DNA of 64,000 nt from Kryptolebias marmoratus (GCF_001649575.2 NC_051434.1:5777615-5841614); one strand, 5' to 3'. Shown: positions 34,920-47,891, counted from the stretch's first letter. Made by a program: numbers and translations. The notes: generated by a model from the letters alone, not told the origin.

Positions 34920-37900
34920 ATCAGGAGCAGACCTTTACTGCTCTAAAAAAGAAAAGAAAAACACACCGTTCTCCGCTCTCCATCCAGGTAGAGTTTATTA
35001 CCCAATTGCTGGGAAAATTGTTGGAAAGAGAGAGCAGCTAAACGTGTTTGCCGTTTCATTCAGAGACGACACATGATGATATTTTCTCCCGACGTTCTGC
35101 AGCAGTCCGTCACTCGGCGTTCGCTCTGTGTGCTTAGAGAGGCCCAGCCTGCTCCAAAGGAAGAACACGACCTCCGTCCAGTCCTGCTGGAGTTATTGGC
35201 TACAAACTGAGCTGAATACTGGATACAAGTTTGATATCATAGAATCTCTTTGTGCTGCTTCTTTGGCTTTTTTTTTTTTTTCATTCTTATTGGCAAAATG
35301 TGGATAAAGAACGACTGTTGGATGAGTTTGAAAAGCTTTCCAGTTGTTTTGGTTACCGTTGTTGACTTCAGTGCTGTATGGAGCCGAGTGATGGCCGTGC
35401 ATGTGATCTTTGGGGTTTTTAACATGTTTTATTGGTCGTTTTATTGCTAAACTCTTGACGTTTGAGCTTAAAGATCTTGGTCAGTGCAGGCTGTTGCAGA
35501 TTCATGAATTTAAGGTTCGTAGCACTACAGATAATAAGTATCTGTGTGTCAGTTATTTTGACTGAATCCCTCGTTGGGGTTTGACCTGTAATTGGTTGAT
35601 TGAAGCTAAAGGGACCGACTGATGGCGTCTAACGAGCTTTAGACAAAAGTGTTGATGAAATGAAACTTGGGTGGCTCTGTTTTATTATAGTGTTTTTATG
35701 TTGATGCGCGAGCTCCTCTAAACAGTGACAAGACCAATTAAATTGTTTCATTTTGTCTAAAATTATGGTTGGGAGAGAAACTATTACTGTAATTTTCAAC
35801 AACTACGTTTGCGAGCGAAGAAAAAAACCCACGGCGAACTGTTCTCGCACCTCATTTGGTTCATCAAGTGGAGAGTTGTGACAGCAGCGATCCTGAATCA
35901 GTTTATTCACTCTGCTTCTCTATTATTCCTCTGTAATTTGTGCAGTTAGGATGATTTGCAGTTTAACTGCTACAGACATACAAATACTTGAAACAGAAGA
36001 AAATGCGTTTAAACACCTCTGATTATCTGCTTTTTAATTGGAAAAAGTCCCACATGAGCATCTTCACAGAGCTAAATTAGAGCAGTGCGTCCTGATCGAA
36101 ATATCAATGCATGCAAATGAGTGTTAACGGTTTAAATTTTAGATTTCAAGCCTTGAATTCGAGTCTCTAAACCACCACCCATCTTGATTTCAAAGCACAG
36201 CATTTTAACTTAAAAAAACAACCTAAAGTGACAGTATATTCTGAACATGAAGCTGTTGCAGTCGACACAATAAAACAAAGCGCCTTGAGCAGCGCCTCAG
36301 GAAATGTTTATGGGGTTTTATAGCTCTAAATAAATCAGCTAAGCTTTATGTTTCTCTTTATGCCTTCACTTTACTGTACTTTCAATTCACCAGGGGACAT
36401 CTGAGCAGTGACGACGTGAATCCCTTTTGTTTGCCCATCTTGTTGCTTTAAACGCACGTGATCTTAGCGCACGTGTGTCCATTCTTTCTACAGCAACGCG
36501 TAGAGATTTGTGCGTGCGTTCGCCTTGCTGCTCGCCTGTCTGTCGTACGAACGCTGGGGCAGCGAGGCCATATGGTCCGCTCAGCAGCCGGTCGGCTCCA
36601 GCAGCTCCTCGGGAACAACAGAAAGTGAACGAGGTCTGTGTTCAGGAAGGGAGCCAGGGAGCATTCCCACGGAGCCTCATTAGGGGATCTGGCAGCACAG
36701 AGGAGGAGGTGCAAAGAATGGGGGACAAAGACAGGTGGTGGAGGAGGGCTGGGACCTAATGTATAGGTGGTTTAAGAACAGGAGCTGATGGATCCCCCAG
36801 GAGGATCAGGTGAGGCGTGTCCGCTGCCACTTTCTGCTGCTGCTGCGTTAAAAACTGTTTGAGAAAAAGACGCACTCTGGGCCATTTTTTTTTTCACCAT
36901 TCCTGTCCTATTTCCAGCACATATTCCTTTTCTCCTATCCTCGCTCTGTTTTAAATTGTTTGGGCCTGATATCCGATGGCTCGCCTGGCGCTGTGGGACG
37001 TTCTCGGGCCCGTGCTGGCTGTTGGACCTCTCAGCATCACGCGAACAGCGGGCCGGCCCTGCTCAAAGTAAGAAGGCAGATCAAATGCAAAGCCTCAAAC
37101 TGCGGTGCCTTCCTGCTGCTGGGAGAGATTCAGAGAATTGTTTTAGGAGACATAAAAAGGTGAGGCTGGGCTGATGTGTATTTAGGAAGATGGTGGCACC
37201 ATGTGGAGCCTTGCCGCTCGCTCACTCACATGGCTGGGTGTTGATTAGTGCGGGGAGATGCCTGAAAATGAAGAAGCCTGCGTGAATACTCCGTTTCAGG
37301 TTTCTGTGATCAGGTTTCTACTTACTTAGCTCAAGCAGACCTCAGATTCTTTAAGCCCACAAGGGTCAGAAAAAAGGTTGGTGCTTTTCTGGAGTGAAAG
37401 CATAACTCAGATGCTCCAACTGGCTGTATCTGTTTGTACTGTAGATCCATCTGTCTCAGTTTGGGAGCACATTTTATTCTTTGTGGAAATTTACTGCCCG
37501 TATATGATTGTTAATTTTCCATATATAGCCTATTCAGTCTGCCTAAAGCTTTTCTAATCGATATTTTGATATAAACCATACATGAAACGAATAAATGTTG
37601 GGAGGATCAATAACAGAGAACCCACAGAGATTCATCGTAATGCCTGTTCGGACTTCTCTAACATGAGGGGAAATGCAGAAAGCGATAAAAGGAAAGGAAA
37701 TCTGCAGATTATGATTTGTAATTTAATAAATTGCCTAGTTACATGATAAACAAAGCAGAAATACCTCCCCTGTGAGAAATCTGTAATCAGCCACAACTTC
37801 CTGTTTAACTATCTGCCTCCACAGAATGTCTGTTTCAGGTCATTTTAAACCCCTTTACCTTCCAGTAAAACTGGGATTACACTATAAAAATTCTGTTATT

Positions 37901-39480
37901 AAAAAAGAGGAAACTGTCTCGTAAGTTCATGCTAATAAAGTTATCATGCAGAAGCACATTTGCAAAGACCTTTTTACAGTTGGTGCATTTATTTATTTAT
38001 ATATTTTAAACAAACCCATCATAACGACTCATTCTATCAACCTTTATGTGTAGATTAATAGAATTAAAGCAGCTTTAAGGATCTTTTTTTAAGGAAAACT
38101 CTACTAGTTTGATTAAACGGTGCAGCAAATTCTGAAACAACTGTCAAAGATGGAGCATCAGCGTGTTGTTAAAACATATAAACTCTACTACAGGAAAGTA
38201 TTTTGAGTTTTGGTGGTTTGACAACACTAAGTGTGAATGTGTGGCCAGTTCTACAAAATCACATTAGTGCTTCGGTGCAAAATAACTTCCTGAAACAGAC
38301 ACAAGGACTTCTTGCGTTTGTTTTTTTTTTGTTGTTGTTGTTTAGTAATGTTCTTAAGTTGTCTAAAGGCTTTATTCAGACTTAAGGATGGTGCAGAAAG
38401 AAAGCAGGAAACGGCAGAGAGGCTGAACAGCACGAGGCCAGATGCCTGATGGATGTGCCGTTTCTGCCTCAGACCTCACTGAACCGTGCCTCTAACGGCA
38501 TGTTGAAGTTCTGCTCTGGTCCGCTTGTCTGAAAGAGTGTTTGTACCTGGGTGAGTTCAAGGGAAACCAGCTGCACGTCTACAAATCTCTCTTTGTGCGA
38601 ACCAATCAAGCAAACAAGGAGAAGGCAGATTCTCTCTTCCTCCGTGAAGGTTATTTAAACGTGACAGCTCACCCTGGTTTTAGTTGTTCTGACACGTTTT
38701 GTTTTTTGGATTCAGTGTAAATGACTTGCCAGTCAGTGAGGAAGAGGACCCCCCCCCCAAAAAAAAAAAACAACAAACAAACAAAAACATACAGTAACAG
38801 CTAAATATAGAGCGTGTTGCTTAGATCTGAATGAGGTGTGAGACGGACGACAGCAACACAATAGGTGACGTTTTTACCAGAAGGCAGGAAACTCGGCTTG
38901 AACAGAAACTAAAACTTGATCGCTGCTTTTTCTCAAATCTTCTACCTGCAGCTGTTGTCTTACAGAGGGTGATGGAAATGTCAAGTTTTAGACTGATGTG
39001 TGTGGGTTTTATTGAAGGAGAGGATGAACCACATATAAATATTTATCTGTTTTACCGTTAAAACCCCACTTCTATAGGAGCCGGGTTTTTACTGTTTATG
39101 CTTATCTTAAAAAATCTGGTTTGATTAGGTATCAGCTCAAGATTTCTTTTATTTTCCACTTATGAACTACAACTTTCATTCCATGTTTGTGTTGCTTTTA
39201 ATATACTGTACTGCTTTATGTGCAAATGTCTTTATATGCAATATTAGCTTGAAAGCACAGACTTTTGTTTAAGGCTAACCTGCAGAGAGCCCATTAAAGC
39301 TGTTTAAAGCTTTTATAATCAATAATGTTACATAAACAGCACATCAGAGAATATATGGTGTAGTAAAGGGATGGAGTCGAGGACGACGCAGAAGTTGGAG
39401 GCTTACGACCCGTTTAATAAAACACAGCAGACTGATGGATGTTTGTGTTTTCTCCTCTGTGATGATGGGTTCTGAATGTC
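34920..39480. other. Intronic DNA, no gene
   Basis: No exon recognised. 36440-36760 is locally CpG-rich with paired E-boxes. Poly-C/poly-A near 38750-38770. Confidence 0.5.
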
Positions 39481-39497
39481 CATATTTACCCTCTGAA

Positions 39498-39545
39498 GTG
39501 CGTGTGGGTCTGTGTGGGTGTGTATGGGTGTGTGTGTGGGTGGGT
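39498..39545. repeat. Degenerate TG/GGGTG repeat
   Basis: GTGTGGGTG-like units with point changes. Confidence 0.75.
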
Positions 39546-39677
39546 TTAAAGCAGAAAAGCTTGTAGATATAAATTTACATCACATTTGTGTGTTTGTTCT
39601 CGTTCTTGCTAACAAACCGTCCAACAGGAGATTGACTCTGAAACCCTCCTTGATCTCCTTTATGGTCCGCTTTGAAC

Positions 39678-39706
39678 TGTCCCTGTCCCCGTCCCCGTCC
39701 CCGTCT
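39678..39706. repeat. (CCCCGT)n short tandem repeat
   Basis: Four to five hexamer units (TGTCCC, then CCGTCC repeats). Confidence 0.85.
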
Positions 39707-40080
39707 CTCTTCATCCCTTCTGTATTCACTTGAATCTGTGAATTCTCACCCTTTGATCAAACAACATTTAAAGCCATCGTGTGCTCCTGTGAACTGGTTC
39801 AATGCACCGATTGCAGTTTTCCTGACAGATATTGATCAGTGTTTTTTAAACCACTGATTCTGATTTTTGTCTAAGAATTATAATATCTAGGATGCAATTA
39901 TCTTAATTCTGGTTGACATAAAAAATTGGCATTTGATGATAAAATGTTAAAACATTACAGCAGTAGATTGCAGAGAGAGACGGAGACATTTTGGCTTCAC
40001 TTTAAGAAAACGTCTCAGTTCATATGATGGTCAGAAACATAACTGGAGACATGTCTTCATGGTTAATCCAGTTTCCTTGT

Positions 40081-40200
40081 TGTGCCTCCTCTGGCTTTAC
40101 TTTTAAACACTTTACAGAAAGTACAAAGAGTCTTCTTCACTCAATAAAATTTCTACACCAAAGTCGTGCTATTTCTAGCTCAAATTAGCCGTTTAGCCAC
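40081..40200 (+). repeat. Repeat B, copy 1
   Basis: Diverged relative of 44295-44412. Both share a CCTCTG(G/A)CTTTA block, GAGTCTTCTTCAC / GAATCTTCTTCAC and CTAG(C/T)TCAAATTAGC, in the same order. Unclassified. Confidence 0.45.
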
Positions 40201-40298
40201 GATGCGTTCACTGACTAAATCTGATTTTCGAGTTCTTAGATGTGATAAATTCCCAAACTGGAAAAATAATCTGATTTTTGAGTTTCAAATTTGGCTGT

Positions 40299-40313
40299 CA
40301 CACACACACACAC
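40299..40313. repeat. Short (CA)n microsatellite
   Basis: About seven CA units. Confidence 0.75.
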
Positions 40314-40877
40314 ATGCCTGGCGGGTGTGGGGGGTTTAATTCAGAAGCTGACTGTAGCACCTTTAAGTGAGTTTTGCCAACATTTTGTTTATTTTTTCTC
40401 CTTGTTCTGTCTGCGTGTCTCTGCGGTGATCCGTGGATAGTTTTCTCACCTCAGGTTGTTAGGGTTTGTAATTTCACCTAATCGATATCCACTTCTGTTA
40501 TTACTGTGCATCTTTAGACCAGATTTAACTGAATGCTTGAGCAAAGTCAAGATATTCATCTCCTTAATTAAATTTTAACGTCAATTAAAACGGAACCGTT
40601 GTAAATCTTAGACGTGACCAACATTTATGGCGTGTCCGCAAAAGATGGATGTTTTATTTTTTTCTTTCTTCTTCTGTCTCATCATATCTGATTTTTGTTT
40701 TTGTCGAGGAAGTATCCGAACACTGAAAACATTTGATGAAGGGTTCAAAAGTAATGAGCTCCGAATCTCCAGCCCCTCTGCAATTCTTCTCTTACTCTCC
40801 GCTTCCTTAAAACACGATTTTTATCAGGTTGTGACCAGATTCACTAAAACCCTTATCTGTTGAACTTGAAGCAGATC

Positions 40878-40998
40878 TTTTTTTTTTTTTTTTTTTACGG
40901 TATCAAACCACAACTGCTGTTACCATGGTAACCAGGGTACTACCGGATAAACCAGGAGAGATGGCTGAAACTTGATAAATATCTTTTTTTTTTTTTTT
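40878..40998. repeat. Two long poly-T runs flanking an X-box
   Basis: T runs at about 40878-40896 and 40984-40998 bracket an 87-bp segment containing the palindrome GTTACCATGGTAAC. The runs may mark processed-element tails or simple expansion. Confidence 0.6.
40919..40932. promoter_or_regulatory. Perfect palindromic RFX X-box
   Basis: GTTACCATGGTAAC is a full inverted repeat matching the RFX-family consensus GTTnCC(N1-3)GGnAAC with both half-sites intact. RFX proteins drive ciliary and other programmes. Whether it is used here is unknown. Confidence 0.5.
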
Positions 40999-41099
40999 AA
41001 GATACCAAAAAATGATTTTTTTTATAAGATATTTAAATTCATTGTCAGGCTCCACTTTGCTCTGAAAACCTTGGCTCTGCCGTCCCACCCTCTGCATGC

Positions 41100-42837
41100 G
41101 GGGGCCTTTATTTCTCGCATTCCCACTTTAAAATTAAAATAAAAAAAGGCCCTTGCCTTTAAACGTCTCCTCTCGAAAGAGGCTCTGAAACAAACCACGA
41201 TAACAGAAGCTTTTCATTACACCACCTAATTAAATCAGCTGCACTTTAAGCAGTTCAGCTCATTTTCAAGTGCATCTTTTATTTCCTGGGTTTTTAACGA
41301 CCGCGTTGGACTCACTGTGGTTTGTTGTCGGCCTAATCCCAGCCAGCTTTATTTGCGTGAGCCTGTGTAAGGCCTCCGTCTAGGCTTAACATGATTTAAT
41401 GCCACTGAGAGCCGAGCCACCTCTGGAGCTTTGATCCACGGTGGGAGCGACGGGACGGTTAAATCACACAATCATCTTCGGGAAGTCTCCCTTCCCTCCC
41501 TCTTGTAGTCCTTTGCATTTCCGATAAGGCTTTGGACTCCCCCCCTGCCCTTCCTGGATCTTTTCAACCCTCCTTTTTTTTTAGGTTTTGGTTTATTTTT
41601 TTGGTACAGTGACATGGCTGCTCCGAACCTTTCCCATGCTGCTGATGCCATGTCTCGGTGTGCTCTGAACCGTCGCAGCTAATTCCATGTGGTTGGGTGG
41701 TTTTCATGACATAAGCAGACACTGACACAGAGATCTATAATTTTCCACCTCTTGCTCTCATTTCTTGAAGACTTCCTCTCCGTTTCCATTCCGTCAACAG
41801 AAACGGGAGCCAGAGGGGCGATGAGGGAATACCCCTTGTTTATCCTCTGCTTTTCAAAAGATCCTTTATTTACCGTGTTTCTATGGGAATGGAATATACT
41901 AATCATTCAGACCAAAGTTTTTCCCTAATATAGAATATAATTTTCTTGACATTTCTGCACTATAAAGCCGCCTTTATTCATTTCCATGCAAGACATAAAG
42001 ACTTATAAATTCAGACCGCTGTCTTCTAAATAAAACATTTCTGATATATTCCACGTTTTTGCTAAACGTTGTTTATCTTTCCCAGGACCTACTTAACCAG
42101 TATTTATTCTTTTATTAGTTCCTCTGTGCATATATCTCTGCACATTTGGCACGTCAAGTACAAGAACTCTTTTCAGTCCAGTGACTTCGACCCGGCTCCA
42201 GAGTTTATCCCCCCCCTCGGTCACGCCGCTCAGCTTAACCCTCCGCACAGATTAGTCACTCAGTGTTTTACTGCTCCACGTTTATTTTTAAAAATACTTC
42301 CAAGTTCCCTTTACGCCAGCACCCCTGTCCGCTCGCACATGCCAAGCGGCTGAGGTCAGCGCAGTCCAGATGATGTAATGCTGCAGATTTTGCCAGAGTT
42401 CTTACCTCATGAGTCAGTCACGTGTGGATGAAAGGTATACGTGAACGCAGAAGGGCCACGGACATGCTACTATGTTCATGGGGTGATGGTGTAGGACTAC
42501 CAGAGGACGGTTGTAAATATCTGCACATCAGCACAGTGCTTTATTTCCTAAATACACCAGGAGTCACTCAGCTTGTGTCTGAGTTCTGGTCCGGACGGCT
42601 CAGAGTGCGCTGACGTGTGTTCACTGACGTCCACGTGTTGCTTGTAGCCAGACTTCGGTGCACTGAGCGCATGTGTCGGCTGCGTCGGAGGTCGAGGTCA
42701 TCGGACGGAGAGCAGGTGGTCGCCGCCTAGTTTAGCCCCCCCCCCTTCCAGCATTCCTCTGCAGCCTAAATCAGAGCAAACGCGGCCTCTCCCTGGAGAT
42801 GAATGGGCCGCGATGTTATTTAAATACAACATGACTG
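41100..42837. other. Intronic DNA, no gene
   Basis: No exon recognised. 41210-41430 is non-repetitive and has the look of a conserved non-coding block (AATTAAATCAGCTGC and neighbouring cores). Confidence 0.5.
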
Positions 42838-42882
42838 NNNNNNNNNNNNNNNNNNNNNNNNNNNNNNNNNNNNNNNNNNNNN
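42838..42882. other. Assembly gap (45 N)
   Basis: Run of N followed by a GTGTGGTGGGTGGGAGGGG stretch, so a low-complexity tract probably underlies the gap. Confidence 0.99.
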
Positions 42883-44294
42883 GTGTGGTGGGTGGGAGGG
42901 GGGCAGCAGGTTCTTTTTGTATTCTTGACTACTCAGCCCAAATTAATATTCAGTCCAAATTTTGTCTGGATCTGTGCTACCTTTTTTTTGGTCTAAAAGT
43001 AAAATTTAAAAAAAGGTTATCAACTACTTTAGATAGCTTGTTGATGTCTTTTGACGTTATAATAAATGTCTGAGCGACTGCAACAATCTAGTTTTAGTTT
43101 TTGGCTCTGTTCGGACTAGTCATTGGCTTGTTAGTTAGGCCAGAATGAAACTCTCTTTCTCAAAGGACTATCTACAGCAGGTAAGATATTATTTGTCCAT
43201 AATGTTTCCACAGAACCTTGCTTCTGAAGATCTGAACTATCACTTTATTGGCTCCTTAACCCTGTTTTGCTCAGAGTGATGATGGGGAAACAAAATCTGA
43301 GGCTGTAGATAAAACGAAGCTCAAACATTTGTAATCCGAGTTGAGTTCTGTAGTGAAGTAAGATGTAAAAATCTGAGGAATGGAATTCTTCTGTGCCTGT
43401 TGGCTCTGAGAGTTTGTGTCCTGCTGTTACTGATTTGATGCGTGTTTGCAGTTTGTTCGATCACCGCTCATGCCAACGTCCATGCTCGCCTTTAATGCTG
43501 CAGCTGCTGATGAAACTTTAATGCTGAGCACTTTGTGTGCACCGAAACATTTTTTTTTATTAATTCTGCTGAGGTTTAAGGGTCATACAGACCAGCAGGA
43601 AGAACTGGTAAAAAATGGCACAAATATCAGTTTCCAAAAATTGACATCCATCTAAAAATGTTTTGAATTATTAAGGAACAGATTAAATTTGTAAACCTAA
43701 CTTGGAATCCAGAAAAGGGCAGAAAATCTGAATCCTTTAGTTCCAGTTTCATCTGTGTCGTGTTTTTGTGCCTGTGGTTCCATATTCTGCAGAGAAACCG
43801 AAGCCCTGCAGAGGAAAATGAGGAACAGGACCAGAATGGAGGTGTGTGTGTGTGTGTGTGTGGGGCAGAGCTGGAGAACTGAATGATTTATGAAGATTGA
43901 TGGCTCGCTGTGCCAGGCTAAAGCAGCAGTACATCAGTGTGGGAGAATGTCACTCGGTCCTGCAGGACCATACACAGCTTGACGGCCTGTCTCATAATTT
44001 TCGCTTTTTGCTGATGCAGAATCCACAAACAAATATGTATCATAATGAAATGTGGACACAAAGTCCAGGCAGCTCCCGTGACAGAAATGAAAAACCTCTC
44101 AGTATCAGTTAGAGCTGACTGTGTAAACAGAATTTGGTTTTATCAAATCTTTTCAACAACACGGGGCAATCTTTTTACTCAAGCTGCTTTTCTTATTAAA
44201 TGACTTTGTGCTATATCACAAAGTGTTTAATACACAAACTGTTCTCCTCTGTCCAGTAAAGAAATCTGGCTTTTAGTGTCAAATCAACCACTTG
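42883..44294. other. Intronic DNA, no gene
   Basis: No exon or named repeat apart from the GT microsatellite listed separately. Confidence 0.5.
43842..43861. repeat. (GT)n microsatellite
   Basis: Ten pure GT units. Confidence 0.85.
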
Positions 44295-44412
44295 GACTTC
44301 CTCTGACTTTAATGTAAACAGAAATTACAAATGGCTCACTTTGAATCTTCTTCACCAAAAGGATCCACATCAAAGATGGACTGTTGCTAGTTCAAATTAG
44401 CTGCTTCGCTAA
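44295..44412 (+). repeat. Repeat B, copy 2
   Basis: Collinear with 40081-40200: CTTCCTCTGACTTTAATG, GAATCTTCTTCACCAAAAGG and GCTAGTTCAAATTAGCTGCT. Divergence suggests an old family. Confidence 0.45.
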
Positions 44413-45305
44413 GTTAAATTCAAAGATTTTATTTTAAATAAATAAAAACAAACAAAAAAAATCCATATTTTGGGGTGTCAGAACTTGCCACAGATCGGCC
44501 GATTCCATCAATCCACGCCGTTCTATGAATATATAATCAAACCATAAGATCCACAGCTGAAGTAAATTCATAAAGACCGTGTTTCTGAAAGGCACTCCTC
44601 ATTGTTTAGCTGAATTGCTGATATTAAATACTAAGAATCGCAGCAATTCATCCTAATTCACGAGAGCAATTATATTTTTGCATCAGATATGAGGATAATT
44701 ATTTTGACCTACAGCAGGAATCCTGGGATTTTTCTTGTTACACACACTTTAATATTCACAATTATTTTTGCAGCCTCAGGAAAGCAGAGCCTGATTCTGT
44801 TTTAATGAAAGTGGGAAGTTGTGTAGCCAGACACCCGACGCCATATGATAAGGCATGAAATGGAAGTTAGTGACGTGTGTCTTGGTTCCAATCCATTTGA
44901 TTGTGTTTCTGCTGGCATTTGCTTTTGTTTTAATGTTTCGTGCATCTATTTATTTCTTGGCAGCGGCGCTGTTATCTGTTAGATTTGATATGTTGCAGGA
45001 CGAGAGCTACAGACTCAGCGAGGCATTTCATGTCGGAGGGAGTTAATGTACGGGCATACGGAGGGAGGGTGAGAATGAAGTGCTACAGATAGCGTCTTGC
45101 AAACCAGGCGTGTTGAACATCTAATCTCATCACGAGAGGAATGGAGGGGAAAGAGGGAGTTAAAGGTATCAGAAGTGATGAAATAGAGTGGGGGTCTTCC
45201 CGTTGGGCTCGGAATGGATCTCTTTAACAGCTGGAATTGGACAGTCATAAACAACAGCATCTTTTTGTGGATTTCATGCCCTCCTTTTGCTCATTCTCCC
45301 CTTCA

Positions 45306-45328
45306 ACACACACACACACACACACACA
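45306..45328. repeat. (CA)n microsatellite
   Basis: About eleven CA units. Confidence 0.85.
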
Positions 45329-45599
45329 GAGTTGCTGGCACCTTGGGGAAATGAAGATGGATGATCAGTACCCTCACTAAGCAGGCCTGCAAGAAGCTCA
45401 GGAGATAATGTTGGTACACCAACATTTACAGCTAAAGACACATTTTACAAACCCTCCTGAGCCTTATCTAGCTTGTCATGTAAAACAGATGTTGTTTTGT
45501 GCCATTTTACTGTTTAAACCATTTGACTCACCTCAACCAGGGAGCTTTAACTGTCCTGTGGAAAAAGACAAAACAAGGCTGTTTAGACAGGTATGAGGA

Positions 45600-46090
45600 A
45601 CAGCAAACGCACCTGATGGATTATCAAGGCAAACGGGAAGTTACGGTGCACTCCAGGAGTACTGGGAAATGTGAATTTCTGAGTTCCTAGTCGTAGATTT
45701 CAACTTGAACGCCCCCTCACGTGGGACATCCCACTCAGAAAGTGGGAGCAACTCTGACTATCCCCAATTAGGATTTCAAGATGGCTCCTACTCGCAATTT
45801 TACCAACTAAACTTTGTTACTTTTACTGTTAATATTCATTCTTTAAGTAGTTTTTCACATTCAATCACTCGTACAACTAGTACTTTATTGTGTATATCAA
45901 GTATTAAAACATGTTCTGCGTGTGGAGAGTATATCTATTTAGTAAGATTTCATATTGTATATAGAAAAATAAAGGCTTTGCTGTGGCCGTCCATCTTGTT
46001 TCAGACTCTCACCGAGCAGGACAAGCGGAACGCGGTAAAGTGAGAAATTACGTCACTGTAAATGGAACGTACCATTACTGTGACGTATTC
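45600..46090 (+). repeat. Possible non-autonomous DNA element ending in a hairpin
   Basis: The stretch includes TTTCTGAGTTCCTAGTCGTA, CAACTTGAACGCCCCCTCAC and CAAGATGGCTCC, which recall an interspersed fish repeat, and ends with an inverted repeat at 46049-46087. The left terminus is not evident. Confidence 0.35.
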
Positions 46091-46136
46091 CTCTCTCCAA
46101 CATATGCAGGAGCTTTTCTACTGGCCTTTACAAACT

Positions 46137-46282
46137 TGGTGTGGTCGTAGCTGAGGCTGATCCCCAACACATGCACTGAGCGAGATCTTTGTTAGAAGTT
46201 TTGCCTTTAACTATTTAGAGTCAACGCTGTTAGAAAAACATCTCACGAACCACTGGATGGATTTTTTTTCATGAAGCAAAAC
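46137..46282 (-). repeat. Repeat A, fragment
   Basis: Contains GGTGTGGTCGTAGCTGAGGC, then AACATCTCACGAACCACTGG and a TTCATGAAGC end. These are repeat A boxes in altered order or with an internal deletion, lacking the CAAGATGG core. Confidence 0.4.
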
Positions 46283-47351
46283 AACTGCAACTCAATTATT
46301 CCTCTATATCAAATATTTGTAGTCTAAACCTTTGGCATAATAGGTGGCAAATGAGAAGCATTTCTTCAAGAAATGTTGTTTTTATTTTTATAATCTAACA
46401 CACAAAGGGAGAAAGAACTTTTTTTTTATTTCCAAGTCTGACCTATAATAAACAATATTGTCTGATAATAATCTAGAACTGCACCAACAGCATTATTTTT
46501 TTTTTTTTTGCCCAGTTTTTACCCAGGTGCTGAAAGCAAAAACCTAAACAGCCGGCTTGGGGGTTATAACTGTTCTGCAGCAGCAATGAAGTCTGCACAC
46601 ACTGGCATCATTTTTTATTCTCCGAAGAAAGAAGTTATTTATCAAAACAGTACCCATTAGTCTCTGGTTCCAGTTTACCTTGAAAGAAAAATAATCCCAG
46701 CTGAACGTGTGGGGATTAGAGAGATGGTATAAGACTGAGAATGTGCATCAATGAAAACCCTGAAGTCCAGGATCAGATTTAAGGAGAAAAAGGGGGGAAA
46801 GTTGGGATTTCTTAAGAAGAAACAGGACTCAAATAAAAATGCATTAAAAACTCAGTAATGTTTTATAATAACAAAGTAAAATGTAACATTTAAAATGTTC
46901 TTGATTGATTTAAATCTTAATTTAGGTTCAAGCTTCATGTTTCTATTCTTGGTTGATTCTAATTGTCTGTCTTTAAATTTTTCCCAACTTTATGCTTATA
47001 ATTAAAAGAAATCTCTCGGCAGCATGCTCAAAGTTTGTGCTTTTCAGTCCAAATAAAATCTAAAATGAGAGGCACTGCATTAACCTTCTTACTTGTTTCA
47101 CAACCAGTTTTCTGTTAAGATCTGAGAACCTTTTAAGCTTTTGAACACTAGCTTGCTGCCTGTCTTAGACCAGCATCTGTAGTTTCTAAAGATGCATTTT
47201 GTGTTTTAATGTTTCCCATCTGAGCTACTCATCTGGACGTTTTAGCTGCTGAGTACTTGATGGTTTGTTGAGGAAAGGTTGCTCAGATGTGCTTCTCTCT
47301 GTACACACAGTTCTTCATAGAGACCGTCAGCCAATCAGGACCCTCCTCCCC

Positions 47352-47470
47352 TAAATGTTGACGTGTCCTTGGGCGAGACACTCAGCCGCACGCCGCTGCT
47401 GATGTGTGTATGTGTCTGACGGATAAAAAGCCAAGCATGTACAGACAGAAGTAGTCTTGTATGTAAATTC
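47352..47470 (+). repeat. Fish interspersed repeat fragment (CTTGGGCGAGACAC type)
   Basis: GACGTGTCCTTGGGCGAGAC then ACTCAGCC, CTGCTGATGTGTGTATG and a GTACAGACAGAAGTAG-like end match a very common fish repeat motif (TGTCCTTGGGCAAGACACT). Class not assigned; short and truncated. Confidence 0.5.
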
Positions 47471-47891
47471 GTGTACAAACCTGGCTGGGGCTGAAGACTG
47501 TGAAAAACGATGATATATAAGGCGATTTCTGAGGCAGCAGCTGAACCTGCTGTCATTCAAGTTGATGTGTTGGAGGCAGGAACGCTCAGCAGGAGTAAGG
47601 ATCCCTAAAAAATTGATGAGGTCAAAACTGTGATGGATAAACAGCACAGCAGCACAGCACCTGTAGATTTTATCTCTTTAAAATGTGTTTCACACACACA
47701 GACTTTGCTTTGTGAACACCAGACTGCTTTAATTGGACTCCTACTAATGTGACTTTTATGGCTTAATAGATTAGTTCATTTTTATACTTGTAAAACTCTA
47801 CCCACTCATTGTAAGCCACCACTGGTTATATTTCAGTCTGATATGTAGTACTACTGACAGAAAACGGCATCAAGCAAAGCAGCCTTTAGAC

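Noticed and set aside
36427..36759. 110-codon plus-strand frame in a CpG-rich patch, considered as an exon
   Set aside because: Composition is Arg/Ala/Ser-rich without a domain and there is no convincing acceptor-donor pair; kept only as a possible regulatory patch.
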